The notes: generated by a model from the sequence alone, not told the origin. A DNA stretch of 64,000 nucleotides from Liolophura sinensis (GCF_032854445.1 NC_088303.1:5341501-5405500); one strand, 5' to 3'; counted from the first letter of the stretch, positions 23,601 through 31,199 are shown. Made by a program: numbers and translations.

Positions 23601-24453
23601 TGTTATCATGTTGGACTGAAAGCGTTAACAAGCATTTTAAAAGCCAAGATTTGCCCAAACCATTGTGAAATATAAATGGGCAGTACAATGTACCGGTTCT
23701 TAAAAAACTTTTCTTCCAATGTCAACATTTCATAGCTGGTGTATGCGCATTTTGGGCAAATTTTTCGTCTAGCTATTTTATGTATTTCTTACACGAAATG
23801 AAAAAATAATTTGCTCTTGTTGTACCTTATAACTTATTTAATATACTGGTATACAAAAACTTGGACAATATGACAGTGAGTTAATTGCTGTCTGTTACCT
23901 CCTATCGCGTATATTTATATTTCAGGTTTTGCTGTGTAATGGGGCTGTTGTTCAGGGTAATCCAAACGTTGGGTTCAAGACTGACGATCGCCCTGTGGTC
24001 TCCAGAAACTTGTCTGTGACCTCCGACAGCACAATTGCGATCCTCGATAGACCCCTTGTCCTCTCACAACACGCGGATGCCAAAACATCCTCAGATTCAA
24101 TGGCAAACGGCGTATCACCGTGTTTGTCGTATAGCCAACTTGCTAAGGCCGACGCGAGCACGACGTCCAATGGTCGGATCTCCCGAGAGACCAGTACAGG
24201 CGATTCCGTCAGAGTTGAGGAGCATTCAGAGGTAAATACGACATCCCATCGACACAGGTCCACAGGCAGTGATATACTTACCAAAGTTTCGAACTTAAAA
24301 AAGCCAGAAGTTTGTAACCTAGGTGAGATTAGTTCAACAACAACGAGACATGCTGAAGACCTGTGTGAAAACGACGAGGAGTCTTGTACAAATGAGTTTG
24401 CTGACGACATCGATAGTATTTCGTACCGTAAAGCACCTATTATCTCAGACTAA
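2502..24453 (+). CDS. FN3-domain type I membrane receptor, 3' part (13 exons in window)
   Basis: Thirteen exons join in phase: 2502-2689, 4131-4291, 5203-5359, 6134-6222, 9302-9509, 13204-13361, 13624-13777, 15675-15839, 18951-19106, 20122-20191, 21613-21658, 22120-22188 plus 22684-22716, then the terminal exon 23926-24453 (14 blocks if the last two small exons are counted apart). They encode the second half of one FN3 domain, four complete FN3 domains (roughly 99-107 residues each), one transmembrane helix and a cytoplasmic tail of about 226 residues ending in TAA at 24451. Each FN3 domain is built from two exons and domain borders are phase 1, the usual metazoan pattern. FN3 signatures include the B/C-strand tryptophans (VQLTW, VYLYWR, VIVTW, VDLVW) and G-strand ends such as GGFWSED and GPGQWSDAI. 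No kinase, phosphatase or clear cytokine-receptor Box1 is visible in the tail, so the ligand and signalling partner are unknown. The N-terminus and signal peptide are outside the window. A cytokine-receptor-like or adhesion receptor is possible; membership of either family is not shown. Confidence 0.82.
2730..3160 (+). other. Intron sequence, nothing recognised
   Basis: This stretch lies between the exon ending at 2689 and the 33-bp minisatellite. A 92-residue ORF (2726-3004) has no recognisable domain and lacks a convincing downstream splice donor, so I treat it as intron. Confidence 0.4.
3165..3748. repeat. 33-bp minisatellite (about 17 copies)
   Basis: The unit is like 'CCAGTTTGCCCACAAATCGT' followed by 'CATGGCCAAGTTA'. 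Because 33 is a multiple of three, both strands show open frames with an 11-residue period (for example GQTGNLAMTIC on the minus strand). The array lies in the intron between receptor exons 2502-2689 and 4131-4291. Confidence 0.95.
3780..4035 (+). repeat. tRNA-like SINE remnant
   Basis: The block 'GGTGGCTTTCCTGGCTCAGA' followed by 'GCCCCTTAACCAATGAGGTAGAATCTAG' (quoted in part) resembles a decayed tRNA-like head. It ends with 'ACGGCGTTAAACACCAATTA', the common 3' end of molluscan short repeats. Family assignment is uncertain. Confidence 0.45.
4131..4291 (+). CDS. Receptor exon: FN3 domain 2, first half
   Basis: The acceptor is ACGTTTACAG and the donor CACCAAG/GTAAAA; phase 1 to 0. It encodes a proline-rich domain start (KPAPVYNVSSVPVNSSSVQL) followed by TWHVVFP. 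Two N-glycosylation sequons, NVS and NSS, are visible, which suits an extracellular domain. Confidence 0.85.
4468..4845. repeat. 63-bp minisatellite, 6 copies
   Basis: Six head-to-tail units of exactly 63 bp start at 4468, 4531, 4594, 4657, 4720 and 4783, with only a few substitutions between copies. Each begins 'AGGATGATGAGGTCGCCGCC' and contains the small hairpin TGAGG-tcgccg-CCTCA. The array lies in the intron that splits FN3 domain 2. Confidence 0.97.
5203..5359 (+). CDS. Receptor exon: FN3 domain 2, second half
   Basis: The acceptor is TCTTTCCCGCAG and the donor AAGTTG/GTGAGT; phase 0 to 1. It encodes 'DGLQPFTDYVFTVTVKPQLG' followed by GFWSEDRHFEIRTPE, a textbook FN3 E-F-G strand set (L.P.T.Y.F.V). 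With exon 4131-4291 it makes a domain of 106 residues. Confidence 0.88.
5500..6130 (+). other. Intron sequence, nothing recognised
   Basis: AT-rich intron between FN3 domains 2 and 3. No repeat array, ORF or known element was recognised. Confidence 0.4.
6134..6222 (+). CDS. Receptor exon: FN3 domain 3, first half
   Basis: The acceptor is TACACTCACAG and the donor CTGGAGG/GTAAGC; phase 1 to 0. It encodes about 30 residues, a domain start DPEVGPGVSL, then a DCPTDPS loop, ending in the C-strand motif VYLYWR. At 89 bp it is the shortest first-half exon of the gene. The sequence of its 3' end and donor is repeated many times downstream (6223-9030). Confidence 0.8.
6200..9030. repeat. 66-bp minisatellite with 128-bp higher-order part, derived from an exon-intron junction
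   Basis: About 40 diverged monomers run from the donor of exon 6134-6222 to about 9030. From about 6463 to 7100 they form a 128-bp two-monomer repeat (phased at 6463, 6591, 6719, 6847, 6975). From about 7100 the period is 66-67 bp. The core 'TGTATACTTCTACTGGAAGG' followed by TAACCATG matches the end of exon 6134-6222, TGTATACTTATACTGGAGGG plus TAAGC. The open frames here reach 107 residues but are repeat artefacts. Confidence 0.93.
9049..9198 (+). repeat. 150-bp copy of an FN3 exon end, intron and following splice acceptor
   Basis: This segment matches 13316-13465 without gaps and with four mismatches by eye. It carries the last 46-50 bp of exon 13204-13361, its 5' splice site region (TGTAG/GTATCG), 70 bp of intron and the acceptor-like TTGGAATTTCCAG. 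It sits 100 bp before the real exon at 9302 and has no intact FN3 frame of its own. Confidence 0.93.
9302..9509 (+). CDS. Receptor exon: FN3 domain 3, second half
   Basis: The acceptor is TCTGTGTTAAG and the donor TGAAG/GTCAGT; phase 0 to 1. It encodes 'SSKTHGHITGYDVSVTNLDT', then 'RYKVDIKTLNNAGVSRSQS', with the typical FN3 GY.V......L and Y.V.I...N.AG.S patterns. Joined to 6134-6222 the domain reads ..LYWR/APDSS.. without a break across a 3-kb intron. Total domain length is about 99 residues. Confidence 0.87.
9630..11010. repeat. 33-42-bp minisatellite interrupted by two SINE heads
   Basis: From 9630 to about 10150 the unit is 39-42 bp or more ('TTATTAGGTCAGGGAATTTC' plus a CATGTAGCTACAGG block). 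From 10150 it is a 33-bp shortened form ('TTATTAGATCAGGAATTTCC' plus ACATGATGCACCT), often as a 66-bp dimer. The array is interrupted at 10612-10705 and 10847-10942 by SINE heads. It lies in the intron between FN3 domains 3 and 4. Confidence 0.92.
10612..10942 (+). repeat. Two truncated SINE heads inside the 33-bp array
   Basis: Both begin in ATTTATTTATTTATT, continue as the SINE head and stop at the same base, after 'CATTATGGTGGGTGGAAACC', where the satellite unit resumes. The copies are about 236 bp apart and share identical junctions, so one insertion was later copied as part of the array. Confidence 0.88.
11100..11420 (+). repeat. Dispersed repeat, related copy at 29190-29520
   Basis: Landmarks shared with 29190-29520 in the same order are AGTAAAACCAGAnnAGCGACGACAGT, a TATTCTnACTnTTCATGTA block, and TTAGACGTCACTGG followed by a GTGTTGTTATCAC block. 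The copies are clearly diverged. No coding capacity is seen, so this is probably a non-autonomous element of unknown class. Confidence 0.6.
11790..12875 (+). repeat. Left arm of a long inverted repeat
   Basis: Positions 11790-12125 match the reverse complement of 15300-15645 along their length at roughly four positions in five by eye, for example 'GAAGAATATTTCTTCCACTG' near 12093. A second block, 12810-12875, matches the reverse complement of 15128-15195 ('TACTTTTTAGAAAACGTGAG'). An insertion of about 700 bp, including tRNA-like sequence near 12160-12240, separates the blocks. The arm is upstream of the FN3 domain 4 exons. Confidence 0.82.
12886..12946. repeat. 17-bp tandem repeat, about 3 copies
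   Basis: The unit GAGGTGGAGTTGGGAT is repeated three times with one base between, giving a purine-rich tract just after the left inverted arm and about 250 bp before the FN3 exon at 13204. Confidence 0.85.
13204..13361 (+). CDS. Receptor exon: FN3 domain 4, first half
   Basis: The acceptor is CTTTTTTCACTCAG; the exon starts in phase 1. It encodes APVQKPEAEQNGTHVIVTW, then RRSVTVHSCVGVV and ends in VVANCS. Two donors compete: after 13361 (TCT/GTAGGT, phase 0) or after 13365 (TAG/GTATCG, phase 1). Only the first joins in frame to the exon at 13624, giving a 104-residue domain. A third choice, CAA/GTAAAC after 13378 joined to an acceptor at 13436, also keeps the frame but needs a 58-bp intron. 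Confidence 0.72.
13624..13777 (+). CDS. Receptor exon: FN3 domain 4, second half
   Basis: The acceptor follows a strong pyrimidine tract (TTTATTGTTTTGTTTTGTGAAG) quoted here from 13602 on, and the donor is AAAAG/GTAGTT; phase 0 to 1. It encodes 'NWVKLEESAKSWSVAIDNRR' followed by IYVFGVSVET and SGIQW, a normal FN3 F-G end. The frame is open upstream to 13437, so a longer exon beginning there is possible and would add an unusual cysteine-rich stretch. Confidence 0.72.
13868..13909. repeat. Perfect 17-bp hairpin
   Basis: GTAGACTAAGTCAGTTG at 13868-13884 is followed by an 8-base loop and its exact reverse complement at 13893-13909. It lies in the intron just after FN3 domain 4 and is probably part of a small repeat element. 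Confidence 0.9.
14460..14625 (-). repeat. SINE copy (minus strand)
   Basis: On the minus strand this reads ATATTTTACTTATTCGACG, then CAGCATTATGGTGGGCTGAAACCGGGCAGAGCC (in part), then CCGGAGAGGAAACCAACGTGAGC. It is a fairly complete copy of the SINE at 27905-28332, lacking the first head bases. Confidence 0.8.
15125..15645 (-). repeat. Right arm of a long inverted repeat
   Basis: This is the reverse-oriented partner of 11790-12875. It ends only about 30 bp before the exon at 15675. The two arms enclose the whole of FN3 domain 4. They may be two independent copies of one non-autonomous transposon in opposite orientation. Confidence 0.82.
15675..15839 (+). CDS. Receptor exon: FN3 domain 5, first half
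   Basis: The acceptor is CTGTACTTCAG and the donor GACATCG/GTAAGT; phase 1 to 1. It encodes SKIMEVKAREVWHKSVDLVW followed by VLRFEVSYFSVPEKSRASCDI. The end '..ASCDI' parallels '..VANCS' of domain 4, suggesting that domains 4 and 5 are sisters. Confidence 0.85.
16000..16860 (+). other. AT-rich intron, nothing recognised
   Basis: AT-rich sequence after exon 15675-15839. No ORF, array or known element was recognised before the 54-bp minisatellite begins. Confidence 0.4.
16862..18470. repeat. 54-bp minisatellite (about 29 copies) with a SINE fragment inside
   Basis: The unit is like 'ACCAACACCGTACCACCAGC' followed by GGAGTTGAGTTGAGTATGGCCATAAGGGACTGGG (in part). A multi-unit higher-order pattern is visible at 17830-18190. 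Because 54 is a multiple of three, a 278-codon open frame appears on the minus strand (18549-17713). It is a repeat artefact in the intron splitting FN3 domain 5. Positions 17334-17422 are a SINE middle piece. Confidence 0.94.
17334..17422 (+). repeat. SINE middle fragment within the 54-bp array
   Basis: The block CACCAGCGTTATGGTGGGAGG, then ACTGGGCAGAGGCCGGGGAAA, then CATCCGCAGGTTGCTGCAAGACC matches the middle of the SINE (each quoted in part). Both ends pass directly into satellite units, so it is an inserted or recombined piece. Confidence 0.8.
18951..19106 (+). CDS. Receptor exon: FN3 domain 5, second half
   Basis: The acceptor is CATCTATTCCAG and the donor GCGAACG/GTGCGT; phase 1 to 1. 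It encodes GDWELESASLNELHPSTPYH followed by VCVRAVSPAGPGQWSDAIDIRT. This is the clearest FN3 half-domain in the window (L.P.T.Y...V.A....G.G.WSD...IRT). It is the membrane-proximal domain. Confidence 0.92.
19230..20100 (+). other. AT-rich intron, nothing recognised
   Basis: Intron between the last FN3 domain and the transmembrane exon. Short ORFs on the minus strand (up to 84 codons) have no recognisable domain. Confidence 0.4.
20122..20191 (+). CDS. Receptor exon: transmembrane helix
   Basis: The acceptor is TTTGGTTACAG and the donor TTGTTA/GTAAGT; phase 1 to 2. It encodes VEEIVIIVVVLVFVFVVGFF followed by LCCY: an acidic start, a helix of about 19 hydrophobic residues and two cysteines that may be palmitoylated. 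The next exon begins with VRRQ, so positive charges follow the helix as expected for a type I protein. Confidence 0.9.
20200..21160 (+). other. Intron, nothing recognised
   Basis: AT-rich intron between the transmembrane exon and the 30-bp array. No element recognised with confidence. Confidence 0.35.
21165..21515. repeat. 30-bp minisatellite (about 11 copies)
   Basis: The unit is like CATTTTATCCCATCCGATGT plus CACACTGAGG. A 116-codon minus-strand frame with a 10-residue period (GWDKMPQCDI) results from the 30-bp length. It lies in the intron just before exon 21613. Confidence 0.93.
21613..21658 (+). CDS. Receptor exon: juxtamembrane, 46 bp
   Basis: The acceptor is CTTGTTTTTCAG and the donor CCTGAG/GTTAGC; phase 2 to 0. 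It completes the tyrosine codon after the helix and encodes VRRQLGSPMTITVPE. The basic RR pair fits the cytoplasmic face. Confidence 0.8.
22120..22188 (+). CDS. Receptor exon: cytoplasmic, 69 bp
   Basis: The acceptor is TTTTTTTGTTCATAG and the donor CAAGAG/GTAACT; phase 0 to 0, 23 codons. It encodes PVVDEYSACQTSYSHRYSSA then EQE. Three tyrosines in 13 residues make this the most likely phosphorylated segment of the tail. Its length is a multiple of three, so it can be skipped in frame. Confidence 0.78.
22684..22716 (+). CDS. Receptor micro-exon: cytoplasmic, 33 bp
   Basis: The acceptor is CTGTTGCAG and the donor AGAGAG/GTAAAT; phase 0 to 0, 11 codons: NSVYTIRDTRE. It is included because both splice sites and phase fit its neighbours. 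It contains one tyrosine and may be a regulated cassette. Confidence 0.68.
23926..24453 (+). CDS. Receptor terminal exon: cytoplasmic tail
   Basis: The acceptor is TTTATATTTCAG; the exon opens in phase 0 and ends at TAA 24451-24453. It encodes 175 residues beginning VLLCNGAVVQGNPNVGFKTD. The segment is rich in serine, threonine and acidic residues, with no folded domain recognised. SYSQLA holds a YxxL-type motif, and the C-terminus is SISYRKAPIISD. GC content and codon quality are higher than in the surrounding introns. Confidence 0.85.
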   Translation, partial: VLLCNGAVVQGNPNVGFKTDDRPVVSRNLSVTSDSTIAILDRPLVLSQHADAKTSSDSMANGVSPCLSYSQLAKADASTTSNGRISRETSTGDSVRVEEHSEVNTTSHRHRSTGSDILTKVSNLKKPEVCNLGEISSTTTRHAEDLCENDEESCTNEFADDIDSISYRKAPIISD

Positions 24454-27400
24454 GCTTCATCAGAGGACACTGCAAGCCAATGTTATCGCTGCACCTTTTA
24501 TCCATTGATTCCAGACAGTATTGTTTGTACATTCTGATACTCGATCCTGAGACATTCGCTGTACGATTTTAAGCTCTGCTACCGTTATTACACAGTGAGA
24601 AATCACTTCTGATTTATGGACATATAATTTATAGGACAGCAGATCTAGGATTCCATCTGACATCATCTTGTCTTTGGGTATCCATCATAATGTGTGATTG
24701 TCTATATAGGATCCAGAATATTGTGTGACTGTAGATATGTAGCATCCAGAATGATGTGTGATTATAGATATGTAGCATCCAGAATAACTATAGTCCTCGG
24801 TGTAGAAAGTAGAAATAACTCCACAACATCAAGGTTAAGATGCTACTTTCACTTCTTTAATGGAAATTATTTAGATATAGGCTGAATATTCCTCGCAGAC
24901 ATTCACAGTTACGTATTTGAGTATTGAAGGAGTCAAAGGCAAGGAAAAGGGCTCAGAGCTGGGTATCAGTTTCCCAAAGTAATCAAAACGACTATGTGTC
25001 TCATCAGGTGTGCTATTCAACCAGTAAACATCTGTGAACACCCAGGTCAGCACTCCAAACTGGTAAGTAACCAGCATTCCCCATCACTGTGAGTAATGTA
25101 CAACTGTGTCCAGCAGTCTTGTTTTCGTAATTACTCTAGAATTGTAATTAATCAAACAACTACGAATAACCTGAATTAAACGATCAATCATCTTATGGGA
25201 TTAACAGACATTACCACCAATTTCAACGTAACACTGATGTGATTTAACCTAAACAAGATCGTGCGACTGCAGATGACGTAGCATGACTTCAGAATTACTT
25301 AAGGTTTACCCTTTTACACGTTTTCGAATAATAGATAAACACAAGCCGCTGATTTTGACTTAAGTACTCGCATGAAACTAATGATACTTAGCATCTTCAT
25401 GAACATTACGAATACAAGAATCATAAGAGTGACGTTCAGTACTATCAGTCCCAACTAAATCGTGTATCAACAATATTGGTCGGACACTCGCTCGCGTCAA
25501 AACATGAACGATGATGGCGTCAATCCCACCAAACACACTAACCTTGAGGTCAGAAAAGGCCGCCTGTGGGCTTGGCCAATACAACATTACATAAAGGTAT
25601 ACACAGGGAGATAACTCTAATTTAACACAAATATAGGAGCATAATTATAGACTCTGCCCACATATTGTGTATAGAGTCCGGCATAATGTGCCATCAGGAA
25701 CACGGTATCCGGGTCACTGTGTGATCGTACACACAATATCATGAACTGTGATGTCATTCTTACTTTGCTGAACCTACATGTAAGTCTATATTAGCATGCA
25801 GATATTATCAAGGATTCGGGGTTATATCAACGTTCTTAAATTCCAGGACATCAGTTCAAGACATCAACCTGGTGGCCATTCTATACCATTCTTAGCTCAG
25901 CAAGCCGTGTCATCATGGAATCGTCATCCAAGATTCCAGGCTTTGTCATCATTCTGACATTTGGTGCGGCGTAATGGTGACATTAACCCGGACGTGCTTT
26001 ACATTCTGGAACATTAGCAGGCCTACTAGAACATATGTTGTGTTACTATTCACACACATAATTTGGTGGTTTGTGTTATTGGCCATGCGATTATTGATCC
26101 GGAGCGTCCTTAATGGTTGACAGCTGCTATACAATAGTCTGTTTCGATGCATCGATACATAATGCTAGCTTTTGTCATTGTTCTTGCTTTTGGTGTGGCG
26201 TAATGCTGACATTGGCCTGGACATGTCTTACAAGCTGGAACATTAGTTCTGTGTTATGTTACTATCCACATGCGCAATATGTCATTATCCTCCGAATTAT
26301 CCTCCGATTTGATGCTGCGTCATCATTTATTCATAATGTTCAATACTTTCATATATTCATTACTGATATATTTATGATGTAAAAACTCAAGCATATATGT
26401 ACATATTGTTACGACCCAAACTGTCTGTATTATACAGAGATGGCTTGTTCGAAATACACGAAAGTTTAGCCGCACAAAAAAGTAACCAAAACCAGCAGAT
26501 TTTATTTTACAACAATTTATGAGCTTTAACAAGAACAGATAATAAGACTTATACAAATACTAAAGTACTTAAGTTTAACAAGAAAGAACAGCAGTATCTA
26601 TACAAATACTAAAGTACTTACGGTGTCAAGTGCAAACGGACGCATATATTCCACAATATATACCACACAGGCATAAATGCTCAGAGGCAAATTCATAAGA
26701 GGGAAAATCCACAGTATAACTGAGTGTATGACGAAATATACACAAAATTCCACAGACAGGGTCGTGTACTAATAAGCACTGTGTACACAAGAGCACGAAT
26801 CAAACATACAAGCTTGGACTGAACAAGTGCTCGGTGGAGGTATAACAAAGCCAGAGGCTGTAAAGACACCAAAATTCAGCACAAAAGGCCTACTAAAGTA
26901 ATACACAGCCAAAGCATCCAAACTCTCAATAATTCTCCGTTCCTCTTCTTTTGACCTGCTTCCATAGGTCTTATATAGCCTGGTGGAATTGTCTAGAATA
27001 AGAAAATTCCTGAACACTTGATGTGAACAAACAGGCACCGAACTGAGCGCATTCTGGAATATTCTAAGGTAGAGGCAGACAGCAGGCGCTGAACTCAGCG
27101 TATGTAAACAGTGGCAAGCTAAATTTAGAAATTGACGGCAGTCGTGCACATAACAATATATATTCATATATTTATGATCATTTTTCACAGTAACTCAAGT
27201 TATGTTATAGTTTGTATCTACTTTTTTGTATTTTTTACCTTATCACTTATATTTTGTAATATTCTTACATTAGTTTTAGACCTGCATTCTGTGTCATTTT
27301 TTTATTTCAATTCAGGGATGTCATGTTCTGTCAATATTCTTACATTAGTTTTACGCCTGCAAGCTGTGTCATCTGTCAGTGAGTTCTATTCGTCGAAACT

Positions 27401-27900
27401 GAGCTTATGCAGTTTAACATTATTAATTTAATTTGATTTTCTTTGCAAAGATATGGGCTTCTAACATATCCATGAGTCGAGCTTGTGTTACGTATCACTG
27501 AATAAAGGCAGTTTTGGTCGCAAGTTACATGAGACGGGTGGAAGGGTTTGTTTGTATCCTGGACAATCCCAGGCAATTCGGTTTCCCTCATCCCTTTCAC
27601 GCACCGCTATTGTATAAACTATGCCTTCAGTATAGAATTAAAGAACAATAAAATAATTTATTCACCAAAATGACTCAAACATGTGCCCACAGCACATCAG
27701 GAAGTGAACTCAAGCCGATGTTACGAACGGGTAGAAAGCATTTCCAAAGACTAACGTGTGACTTATTTAACTGGGTACAGTGTAAAGGTACACAAATTTA
27801 TGGTGTATCACTAACACTTACCATCTTGGTGACAGTTTCATCCAATCAGTTCTTTACCTTTCCTTTGATACTCGGTGAGAAATTTTTGAATTACTTTTTT
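24454..27900. other. Intergenic: short local duplications and decayed repeats
   Basis: At 24680-24795 a unit of roughly 40 bp (TAGATATGTAGCATCCAGAA) occurs about three times. At 25940-26065 and 26172-26295 there is a diverged direct duplication (GGCGTAATGnTGACATT, then GGAACATTAG). At 26527-26625 a block of about 50 bp is duplicated (TACAAATACTAAAGTACTTA). At 27253-27375 'ATATTCTTACATTAGTTTTA' occurs twice. Positions 27465-27540 resemble the right arm of the foldback MITE at 62565-62640. No host exon was recognised, and no confident poly(A) site for the receptor was found. Confidence 0.45.
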
Positions 27901-27904
27901 ATTT

Positions 27905-28332
27905 GATTGGTGTTTTATTTATTTATTTATTTATGTGATTGGTGTTTTACGCCGTACTCAAGAATATTTCACTCATACGACGGTGGCCAGCATTATGATG
28001 GGAGGAAACCGGACAGAACCCAGGGAAAACCCACGACTATCTGCAGGTTGCTGGAAGACCTTCCCACGTACGCCCGGAGAGGAAGCCAGCATAGATTGGT
28101 CTTTTACACCATATTCAAGAATATGTCACTCATATGACGGCGGCCAGCAATATAGTGGAAGGAAACCGGGCAGAGCCCGGGAGAAAACCACGGCCATCCG
28201 CAGGTTGCTGGCATACCTTCTTACATACAGACGGAGTGGAAGCCCGCATGAGTTGGACTTGAACTCACAACGAGAGACTCGTGGGTCATTACGCTGCGCT
28301 AGCGCGCTAACAAACTGACCCAAGGAGGCCCC
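27905..28332 (+). mobile_element. SINE dimer, second unit with complete 3' end
   Basis: The first unit (27905-28105) runs from a poly-ATTT start through TGATTGGTGTTTTACGCCGT, CAGCATTATGATGGGAGGAA and ACCTTCCCACGTACGCCCGG to CCGGAGAGGAAGCCAGCAT. The second unit (28106-28332) restarts at the head and continues to a tRNA-like 3' end: GTTGGACTTGAACTCACA, then CGCTGCGCTAGCGCGCTAAC, then CTGACCCAAGGAGGCCCC. This is the best reference copy in the window. By overall layout it resembles molluscan V-SINE-type elements, but I cannot confirm the named family. Confidence 0.85.
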
Positions 28333-28339
28333 TTTTTGA

Positions 28340-31080
28340 ATTACACATGTGCGGTGTAGTCTAACAGAATTTACAGAACGGAAGCTTCGTCTTTGTGTTC
28401 CACATAGGTATACTTGAACATTGACCATTGCATAACAGCCCTCTGATCTTCAGGCTATTGGTTTTAATGAAATTTTGACCTGATTTGTGTGTTTCGCTGA
28501 GCTGAAGGTTGAATTTCAGAAGGAAGTGCCCAGGTGACATGGGAGAATGTTGCTGAGGGGGAATTTGAGCACTGTCTGTCATGTTTTTTGGACTATTTAT
28601 GATCGAATATTCGGGTTTTGGCTTGTTTTCATGTTATTAAAAATACTCACCGCAAGTTTACAAATCCACCTTATAACGAAACTGTAAAAATGGATTTAGC
28701 AAGTTAAAACTTTTCATCTATAATTTACATATACATGTGAATATATAACGCAAATATACGAACGCACATGAACATATAATTAAATCACATTGAAAACCTG
28801 CCAGGGTCTATTTCAGCGTGACAATTACACTCTGAAACAAAACAATACTGCACTCATAATCAAACATGATTATTTTACCTATGGTCAAGTTGTACAATAT
28901 CGCAATCAGGAAAATCGATAAGTTTGGTTTTCGTCCAAATTTCATATATCTGCTATACAAGGCATGAAGCAACGACAGTATGACATCATGACTTAGGCAG
29001 AATTAGGCAACAAATATGCTGTGATGCTAATTTCAACTCAATTGTTTGTGTGGTCATCACATGTAATAAACAGTCATATACATAAACCTCTCTTGGTAAT
29101 TTACATTGACACTGGAGGCCATCGTGCAGTTATATCAACAAAGCAAACAAGTTTATTTCAGTCAAGTCTTCAGTCACCTGGTATAATATAGAAGGCTACA
29201 TCACATATAGTAAAACCAGATCAGCGACGACAGTGTCATAGTTGGCAAATGATCACATGTGACCGGTGAAGTTCGGCTTCTTGTCAGTTTACCTGAGTTA
29301 CAGCTTTATTCTTACTATTCATGTATAAAGGCTCATAAAATTGCCACTTAAACAGCCTCTAACATCAAACAGAATTATCTACTTAAACTTTTGTGTCTAA
29401 CACTCCTAGGTGTAATTTATTAGACGTCAGTGGACCAGAAATTTTTAAAATGCTGTGTTGTTATCACATTTAATAAACAATCACATGAAAGCAATGCAAC
29501 AAGGCCTCGGGGATAATGAGTCAACCAGCCGAATCCTGGCCAAGGCCTTGCTGTAGGACTTACCATGAATCTGCCTCCTAGTACGTTACTTACATTTGCT
29601 GCACGTTTGAAATACTTAACTGACTTGTCATCACTGAGGTGAGTGACGTGGCCTGTTTCTAATTCATGTGCTAAAGATTTATATTTATAGAGCCTACTAT
29701 TCACATAGCTAAAGACAGTGACATACGACTTCGATTAACCAAACACAGGTGAATGTTTTGTATGTATATGTATATATATATATATATAGCTATATCAAGT
29801 TGTATTCCACGCTTTGTAGTTTTTTTTCAATGCCTTTAAAACAAAAACTGCATGAACACGTGTCTGAACGGCTGGACACTTTACGCGGGGGAGAGGGGTA
29901 TGCATGCTGCTGTATGCTGAGCCTATGTACTCCTGGGCTACGTTATATCGCCGAGTGCTCTCCGTGCGCTTGACTCAGTGTGCTGCAAGTCTGTGTGTCA
30001 TTGACACTGTGTCAGTGACTCGTATAGTGGTTTGGGCTGAACCGCGCTTTCATGAACTCGAGCAGCCGTTACAAACGGGCGTGGAGCGGATACCTCGGAT
30101 TTCCTACTCGGATCTTCATCTAATCCTAACTTCTGCTGGCCGGCCGACTGACATCAGTGCCTGTACAACTACTCTGCCCCAGGCTCACGCTCTCCTCACT
30201 ACCAAGGATCGAGTATATCACGCACGGTGGGTTACCTCATTTCATGTGTTGTGTTAATCCTTACGGTCGTTAAACAGAAAGGGGTTATTTTCTTTACCGT
30301 GCTGAAATTTACAGTCATCTCTATATGTATACTGAGGGTGTCGGAGAACTGGAAATATATACGTTCATAAGTATTCTGCCAATACAGGTAAGTTAACGCT
30401 GTAAGCTGTCCGATTTTGCAATGTTGTGCGATTAAGCTTAGAGTATATATATATATATCTTTGTGACATATTTGAGAGGGAATGCAGCTCAACGGCAGAC
30501 TCTCATATATACGCTCTTTACCGTTGAACTCGAGTTGGCTGTAACAGTACACAGCGTAAGTGTTCCTATACAAATTAAGCCAAATCTGGTATCTTGAAAG
30601 TCAATTCCAGTTTTCAACATATGCACGATACCCTGAAAATGGGCACATATCCTATGACATAAAGATAACATACATATAGTGCTTTACGATTTACGATAAC
30701 CCTAACACTACATGTGTAATCTTCCGTTGGATTGGAGTGGGGTAATTATATGCGTATATTCCTGTCAACGTTAGGTGAACATGGTGGTGTGGTATGGAAT
30801 GCGACCGGCTAGGCCGTTAACCGCTATGCAGTATGACCGAGTTGTAAACTACTGACGCGGGTCTCGCGCCCACTGTTGTATTTCCCCAATAGCAGGCTTC
30901 GTCATATACCCATGGTGTATGAACGCTGTAGCCATCAGTTCTCGTGTGATAGTTGATATAGGCGGATCCAGGTTTAGCAGACTTACTACACCAGTATATA
31001 CACACGGACAACATTGTTATTTTGACCGTCAGCCTGAGTACTGCCGCGCGGACGTGGCATTTCCACGGGTGGCTTTGATA
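28340..31080. other. Intergenic: dispersed repeat copy, otherwise unrecognised
   Basis: Positions 29190-29520 are a second copy of the dispersed repeat at 11100-11420. A (TA)n run lies near 29770. Positions 29870-30250 are unusually GC-rich and open over 117 codons on the + strand, but no domain or splice site supports a gene. Confidence 0.4.
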
Positions 31081-31120
31081 TAATGAACAATTTCCAGAAA
31101 TAAAACCCGCGGAGATGAGA

Positions 31121-31128
31121 TATAAATA
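31121..31128 (+). promoter_or_regulatory. Possible TATA box (TATAAATA)
   Basis: TATAAATA lies in a locally GC-rich block (31020-31330), followed about 50 bp later by GGG/GTGAGT, which could be a splice donor. No coding exon can be tied to it. It could be a distant 5' exon of the CMTM-like gene, but that is only a guess from strand and order. Confidence 0.2.
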
Positions 31129-31199
31129 GTAAAAGGCTGGCGGAGTCCCACGAGCGTATTCTCCGACAGGGGTGAGTGGCGGAGCTAGCATTGTCTCTG

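Noticed and set aside
29904-30257. 117-codon GC-rich ORF
   Set aside because: It lacks domain or splice evidence; the GC-rich block could instead be regulatory, but nothing in the sequence decides this.
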